Source: an uncultured Spirochaetota bacterium
Lineage (GTDB): Bacteria; Spirochaetota; UBA4802; UBA5368
DNA length: 5,637 nt
NCBI GenBank assembly: GCA_937864375.1
Contig: CALMJO010000569.1
Span: 1-5,637 of the forward strand
Reading direction: 5' to 3'
Made by a program: the position numbers and the translations under genes. This document shows positions 5,632-5,637 of the stretch, piece after piece. Within the stretch, counting starts at the first letter, position 1. Every line of letters begins with the position of its first letter. The notes below the pieces were generated by a model, which saw nothing but the letters and a program-made list of their open reading frames with translations, did no database searches and was not told the DNA's origin.

Positions 5632-5637
5632 TTGGAG
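5632..5637 (+). promoter_or_regulatory. Shine-Dalgarno-like site at the right edge
   Basis: TTGGAG is the last six bases of the window, about 25 nt after the candidate -10. It suggests that a plus-strand gene begins within roughly 5-10 nt beyond the edge. No coding sequence of it is visible here. Confidence 0.35.

Larger units (their letters stand above)
5068..5637. other. 570-bp region without a supported gene
   Basis: No frame on either strand gives a protein with recognisable domains, a signal peptide or a Shine-Dalgarno. The open frames here (minus 5106-5627, plus 5245-5580) are Arg/Pro/Gly-rich, as expected of GC-rich non-coding DNA. Visible structure includes ATCGATC-gt-GATCGAT (5231-5246), a 7-bp inverted repeat, and hairpin CACCGG-atttc-CCGGTG (5306-5322). 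G/C content is 28 of 40 at 5521-5560 and then falls to 13 of 70 at 5561-5630. The left end serves the minus-strand gene and the right end looks like a promoter reading rightward. The middle (about 5330-5555) could hide a decayed gene or an unrecognised RNA. Confidence 0.6.

Overview
The window comes from a GC-rich diderm (Gram-negative-type) bacterium. The evidence is a TonB energy transducer, an outer-membrane TonB-dependent receptor and three predicted lipoproteins. The lipoboxes are loose (Phe at -3 in one, Ala in another), which would fit Spirochaetota or a deltaproteobacterial-type lineage. That placement is an inference; nothing here fixes the taxon.

Bases 1-3813 look like one plus-strand transcription unit of four genes. 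The order is a TonB-family protein (5' end probably cut by the window edge), a TonB-dependent receptor with an N-terminal carboxypeptidase-regulatory-like domain, and two small paralogous lipoproteins (here A and B). Gaps are 4 nt and 11 nt, followed by a 23-nt overlap. Each internal Shine-Dalgarno lies in or touches the preceding gene, so translational coupling is likely. The simplest reading is an outer-membrane uptake system with its own TonB and two accessory lipoproteins. ExbB/ExbD are not visible and the ligand cannot be read from the sequence. A perfect 10-bp inverted repeat spans the last stop codon.

Bases 3814-4169 are non-coding. They hold a striking 70-bp array of seven 10-bp units, four in one orientation and three in the other, then a palindrome-containing promoter candidate and a leader hairpin. 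A third, unrelated helical lipoprotein follows (4170-4607). It converges, across a 43-bp gap with two small hairpins, on a minus-strand gene for a secreted beta-rich protein of unknown function (4651-5067).

Bases 5068-5637 contain no gene I can support. The stretch is GC-rich until about 5560, then changes abruptly to a patch with 13 G/C in 70 bases. This patch carries consensus promoter elements, a 12-bp palindrome and, at the last bases, a Shine-Dalgarno-like GGAG. It reads as the control region of a gene starting just past the right edge.

I see no CRISPR array, tRNA, rRNA, transposase or phage gene. The most unusual items are the paralogous lipoprotein pair in the TonB operon and the 10-bp array.
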